A stretch of 64,000 nt of DNA from Neomegalonema sp. (GTDB lineage Bacteria > Pseudomonadota > Alphaproteobacteria > Rhodobacterales > Rhodobacteraceae). A program made the translations under genes and the position numbers. Positions 60,434 to 64,000 of this stretch are shown one piece after another (within the stretch, counting starts at the first letter, position 1; each line of letters begins with the position of its first letter). Location: contig JALEFY010000037.1 of NCBI GenBank assembly GCA_022760435.1, positions 1 to 64,000 on the forward strand, given 5' to 3'. The notes beneath the pieces are model-generated. The model was not told where the DNA came from. It worked only from the letters and a program-made list of their open reading frames with translations, and made no database searches.

Positions 60434-62602
60434 CTATTCGTCCTGTTGTGCCGAGCCTTGCTGCTCCGCGTTCTGCCCGTTTTGCCTTTGCCGGGCGAAG
60501 GTGAGCAGCGCTTGGATCGGCTTCTCGCGCGCCGCATCAGCCCGGCGGACCGTCTCCACGAACCGCGCGAGGGACTGCCGATCGCGCAGCACGCTTGGCG
60601 CGCTTTCCCCGGTCATCGCCGCGCGCACCGGTGCCAAAGCTGCCAAAACCGCCCTCCCATCCCCCGCCTGCGCCGCGCGCGTCGCCTCGGCATAGGCGCT
60701 GTAATGGGGCGCGAACAGCTCTGCCATCAGGCCCGACAGCGCCTCGCCATCCGTCACCGTCGTTGCCGCGCCCACTGCGGCGAGATCGAAGGGCGGCGGC
60801 ATCTCGAACGGGTCCACCGCCACCACCGGACGCCCGGCCGCAAACGCCTCAAGCCCGACATTGGAAAAATAGGTCCCGACCAGATCCACCGCGAGGATCA
60901 TCTGATAAAGATCCGCCTCGCGCGTCAGCACCGCCTCCACCCCGCGCGCCGCATAGCTGGCGGCCATGGCCCGATAGGCCGCGTCATTATCGAGCGACTC
61001 ATTGGGATGCGGCTTGAGCAGCAGCGAGCAAGGGCCAAACTCGGCGCAGCCATCAAAGACCACCCGCGCCAGTTGCTGGGCCTGGGTGCTCGGAACGGTC
61101 TGCGAGGCGAACATCATCACCGGGAACCGTTTGATCCCGAGCGCCAGGAGTGCCTCGATCGCCTCGGCCGGGTCATTGCGCTCGAGCACCTGCGCGACCG
61201 AGTGATCGAGACGGGGCGAGCCCATCAGCGTCACTTGTTCGGGCGCCATGCCGAAATGCTCGATCAACAGCGCTTCGGAGAAGCCGTCCATGGCGGTGGC
61301 ATGCTCGGCGCTCGGTGCCAGATACCGCCCCGAGGCCGAGAACATCACCGCTTGCACATCGATCTGCGCGATACCGCAAAGCTGGGCTGCATGGACGAGG
61401 ATCCGCGCCTCCATCTGCCGCCCCGGCGTGACGATCACCGAACTGATCTTGCCCGCCCGCATCGCCGCCATCACATCGTCGAACAGGCGCAGGGCAAAGG
61501 GCAGGAAGGTCGGGATCGCCGCCGCCGCCGTGGAAAGCACAAACCGGCGGATATCGGCTTGCTCGCCCAGCGCGAGTGCCTCATCGGCGCGCTGCGCGGC
61601 ATCATGGAGCGTTTGCGCCAGCGAAGGATGAACCGGCGCGATATTGCTGGTCGGCAAGCGCTCGACCCGGCCAGGCTCACGGATCGGGCCCAGGGCAGAG
61701 GGCGCGGGCACCATGCCGCTCCCCACGCCAAGGGCAGGCTCGGCCTCAAACAGCGCGCCCACCGCCTCGCGCACGGTCAGCACCAGGGTCGGGTCTTGCT
61801 CACGCAGCGCATCGCCGAGCAATTGAGCGGTGTCGAAATAGGGGCGCGAGGCGAGATTGGCGAAAACGATGCGATGGGTACGGGCCAGGCTCGGCATCAC
61901 CTTTTGCACATGCGCACCGCGCCAACGCTTTTGCGCCAGCGTCAGCAACCATTTGAAATCGGAGAGCTTTTGCCCCAGCGAGAGCGCCTGCAATACCGGC
62001 GCCTGCACCGGAGCCGCCACCCATACCGGCCGCTCCAGCGCATCGGCGAAATGCCCGGCCAGCCGCGGCAAGAAGGCTTGCGTTCCCGAGATCAACAGCA
62101 CCTGAACCGGCTCACCGGCCGCAGCGCGCACCAGCCCATCCATGAACCGAATGCCGCGCAAGGGCCCGGACATCGTATCGAGCAAGCGCACGAACAGCGC
62201 ATCACGCAGCCCGATATAGGGGCGCAGTTCCTCGCGCAGATCAAAACAGGTCGCCAAAGCATCCGCGTAGCTCTCGGCGATCTGCGAGGCCTCGTCGTAA
62301 TGCTGATCGTCAAACTCCGGATCGATCGTCGCATATTTGGCCAGACGCACATTCGGTCGCCGGGCATTGCCGCCCAGCAACGCTTCTTCGTTGGAAAAGG
62401 CCGACAGATTGAGATGGGCCAGCAAGATCTCGGCCCGCCCCATCGCATCGAGCACATCGGTCAAATGCGCGAGCGGCGCCCCGCGATCCACCAGCACCAG
62501 CCAGCGATCGCCTTCCTTTTGCGAGCGTGCGGCAACTGAGGAGAGCACCGCTTCCTCGATGATCTTGCCATCGCGATCGACCTGGCGCGCGATATCATAC
62601 AT
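60434..62602 (-). CDS. GT-B-like glycan transferase
   Basis: The product is 722 residues. The C-terminal half holds the transferase features: MFASQTVPSTQAQQLARV, LLLKPHPNES (KPHP element), EAVLTREADLYQMILAVDLV and YFSNVGLEAFAAGRPVVAVD, as in capsule/nonulosonate GT-B enzymes. The N-terminal 350 residues are unrecognised. The start ATG overlaps the upstream gene by 8 bp, so both are translated together. The C-terminal 25 residues are Gln/Ala-rich. Given the neighbours, it is a candidate for transferring the nonulosonate to flagellin or another surface acceptor. Confidence 0.75.
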   Translation of the reverse strand: MYDIARQVDRDGKIIEEAVLSSVAARSQKEGDRWLVLVDRGAPLAHLTDVLDAMGRAEILLAHLNLSAFSNEEALLGGNARRPNVRLAKYATIDPEFDDQHYDEASQIAESYADALATCFDLREELRPYIGLRDALFVRLLDTMSGPLRGIRFMDGLVRAAAGEPVQVLLISGTQAFLPRLAGHFADALERPVWVAAPVQAPVLQALSLGQKLSDFKWLLTLAQKRWRGAHVQKVMPSLARTHRIVFANLASRPYFDTAQLLGDALREQDPTLVLTVREAVGALFEAEPALGVGSGMVPAPSALGPIREPGRVERLPTSNIAPVHPSLAQTLHDAAQRADEALALGEQADIRRFVLSTAAAAIPTFLPFALRLFDDVMAAMRAGKISSVIVTPGRQMEARILVHAAQLCGIAQIDVQAVMFSASGRYLAPSAEHATAMDGFSEALLIEHFGMAPEQVTLMGSPRLDHSVAQVLERNDPAEAIEALLALGIKRFPVMMFASQTVPSTQAQQLARVVFDGCAEFGPCSLLLKPHPNESLDNDAAYRAMAASYAARGVEAVLTREADLYQMILAVDLVGTYFSNVGLEAFAAGRPVVAVDPFEMPPPFDLAAVGAATTVTDGEALSGLMAELFAPHYSAYAEATRAAQAGDGRAVLAALAPVRAAMTGESAPSVLRDRQSLARFVETVRRADAAREKPIQALLTFARQRQNGQNAEQQGSAQQDE

Positions 62603-64000
62603 GCGCCCGCTCCCCGCTTGGGCCGCCCTGAGCGAAGGCCGCCGCCTCCTCCTCGATCACCACCACGCCGGCACTGCGAAGTCTTGCCAGCTCATCATCG
62701 GGCCAATCGGCGGCGAAGACCGCACAGATATCCGCGCGCGCCAGGGCCAGATCGAAACAGGAGCGATCGGCGATCACCGCCAGATCCACCGCAGCCAAAA
62801 CCTCGGTCACCGAGAATTCCGAGCGGATCGCGATCCCGGCGGCTTCGCTGCCCGGCGACCGAAAAGCGCGATCGGCGCCATGGCCGGGGACAGCAAACAG
62901 CGCGGCATCAAGCGCCTGCGCGGTCGCCTTGAGCTGCGCCACTTGCCGAACCAAGCGGTCATGGCCGCTCCCCAGCACCAGCGCAATCTGAAACCGGTCA
63001 TCGAGCAGGCTGCGCGGTCCGAAAGCCGGGAAGGCCGGATGGGTGTTCAGCCACGCGATCAGCGCGTCGCTGACCGCCCAGACCAGCAATTCCTGCAAGG
63101 CGCGCTGACGCGCGGACCCCGCCAGCAGCAGCTCGCGCAATTGCGCCTTCACACTGCGCATCAGCAGCGAGTGCCAGGAGCTTGCCTGCGCGACGCCGTG
63201 ACGGGCGGCCTCATAGGCCAGATGGAGCTGAGAGCGTGCCCGCCGCCCCGAGAACGGCAGCAACCGCGCCGGTCGCAGGCTTGGGCTCAGGGCACCCAGA
63301 CCGGCCAGCAAGGGTCTGGCGTCAAAGTCTCCTGCTTCAGCGACAACCGCCGGATCGGGCAGTGCCTTGAGCCCGCTGATCTCGGCACTGCCCGGCGTCA
63401 TCGCCTGCAAGATCGCGGGCCGCGCAAAGATTTCCGGCGCCAGGCGCGCCAGCGGCAGCACCAACCGTTCGGGCCCCATCGCCATCACCACCGGGCGCGG
63501 CACCGCCCGGAGCTCCTCGATCAACCCATCGACCCCGGTCAGGGTCTGGCAGAGCCGTGAGAAAAGCTGATCCTCGAGCGCCTCGAGCGGACCGGGCCGC
63601 GCCCCGCTCAGCCGGATCGCATCGCCCAGAACAAGGCTGAGCCGACGGGCGAGCCCAGCGCAGAAGGCTTCGGTCTGCGGATCGGCTTCGGTGCCAAGCC
63701 GCGTCAGAGCATCATCGATCACCGCTGTCTGGCCCCGAGCACCCGACGCTTGCCAGAGCCCGGCCTCCGCTGGCCCATCGCACAGGACCAGCAGATCGTC
63801 GAGCCCATCAAGCTCATGCGCGATCAACGCCTCGGGCGGCAGCAAGCGCCGCTCCAGCGCCTGCGCCTGGGCATTGTCCTTCACCGCCGCGCGGCCGAGC
63901 ACGACCATCCCGGCCGTCGCATCGCCGCTGGCGATCAGCGCGAGCGCATAGGCGGCGGCGACCTCTGGCGGGCGGGCACTCTCATCAAGATGGATCAGGG
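62595..64000 (-). CDS. Glycan-cluster protein of unknown function (partial, 5' end outside the window)
   Basis: At least 468 residues; the frame stays open to the window edge (the internal ATG at 63908 is not the start). No signal peptide or membrane helix is visible in the part seen. A VFAADWPDDEL and a VVVIEEEAAAF segment near the end have a Rossmann-like look. It is encoded just upstream of and overlapping the 722-residue transferase gene, so it is a likely partner in glycan transfer. I do not recognise a family. Confidence 0.75.
   Translation of the reverse strand, partial: LIHLDESARPPEVAAAYALALIASGDATAGMVVLGRAAVKDNAQAQALERRLLPPEALIAHELDGLDDLLVLCDGPAEAGLWQASGARGQTAVIDDALTRLGTEADPQTEAFCAGLARRLSLVLGDAIRLSGARPGPLEALEDQLFSRLCQTLTGVDGLIEELRAVPRPVVMAMGPERLVLPLARLAPEIFARPAILQAMTPGSAEISGLKALPDPAVVAEAGDFDARPLLAGLGALSPSLRPARLLPFSGRRARSQLHLAYEAARHGVAQASSWHSLLMRSVKAQLRELLLAGSARQRALQELLVWAVSDALIAWLNTHPAFPAFGPRSLLDDRFQIALVLGSGHDRLVRQVAQLKATAQALDAALFAVPGHGADRAFRSPGSEAAGIAIRSEFSVTEVLAAVDLAVIADRSCFDLALARADICAVFAADWPDDELARLRSAGVVVIEEEAAAFAQGGPSGERAHV

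Noticed and set aside
60311-62539. 742-residue plus-strand frame opposite the GT-B-like gene
   Set aside because: Arg/His-rich antisense product with no motif; the minus-strand frame overlaps its upstream neighbour as in an operon.

Overview
The window looks like chromosomal DNA from a GC-rich alphaproteobacterium. The evidence is strong G/C third-position bias, a PHA phasin beside a UspA-type protein, FNR/FixK-type boxes, RTX exoproteins, KpsC-like glycan enzymes, and intergenic double-hairpin repeats of the kind common in that class. No rRNA, tRNA, plasmid or phage marker was seen, so order and genus are left open. All calls come from reading the sequence; no database search was run.

Region 1 (1-1065): intergenic hairpin repeats, then a glyoxalase-like (VOC) protein.

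Region 2 (1066-26236): the most unusual part. Seven large minus-strand genes (transcribed from about 20900 down to 1066) and two divergent plus-strand genes appear to form one system. It holds a divergent SEDS (FtsW/RodA-type) protein and a transpeptidase PBP encoded with overlapping ends. It also holds a membrane-anchored coiled-coil protein, a soluble protein of unknown function, a secreted/anchored protein, and an Hsp70/actin-fold ATPase with a 500-residue N-terminal extension. A very large repeat-bearing acidic protein, a P-loop GTPase-like protein and a 1190-residue partner complete the set. SEDS, class B PBP and an actin-fold ATPase are the core parts of the divisome (FtsW/FtsI/FtsA) and elongasome (RodA/PBP2/MreB). 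This locus may therefore encode a third, undescribed envelope-building or envelope-remodelling machine.

Region 3 (26237-46041): exoproteins and glycan enzymes. A 2808-residue RTX protein carries a sialate-O-acetylesterase-like domain. It is followed by a GT-B-like transferase, a PL10 pectate-lyase-like RTX protein, a PtmE-like sugar-1-phosphate nucleotidyltransferase (minus strand), and two more transferases, one clearly KpsC-like.

Region 4 (46042-50371): an NDP-forming acyl-CoA synthetase/GNAT (Pat-type) gene and a phasin-uspA operon. Each is preceded by an FNR/FixK-type palindrome, which suggests a low-oxygen regulon.

Region 5 (50372-64000): a minus-strand legionaminic-acid-type nonulosonate cluster. 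In transcription order it is: partial glycan protein, GT-B-like transferase, Gfo/Idh oxidoreductase, small coiled-coil protein, secreted protein, legI, legH (neuD-like), legG, a second Gfo/Idh oxidoreductase, legB, legC. legC is separated from legB by hairpin repeats and lies between 76-bp inverted repeats, with a repeat array outside each arm. A CMP-nonulosonate synthetase (legF) is not in the window. The cluster, the transferases and the acetylesterase-like domain together point to sialic-acid-like surface glycans.
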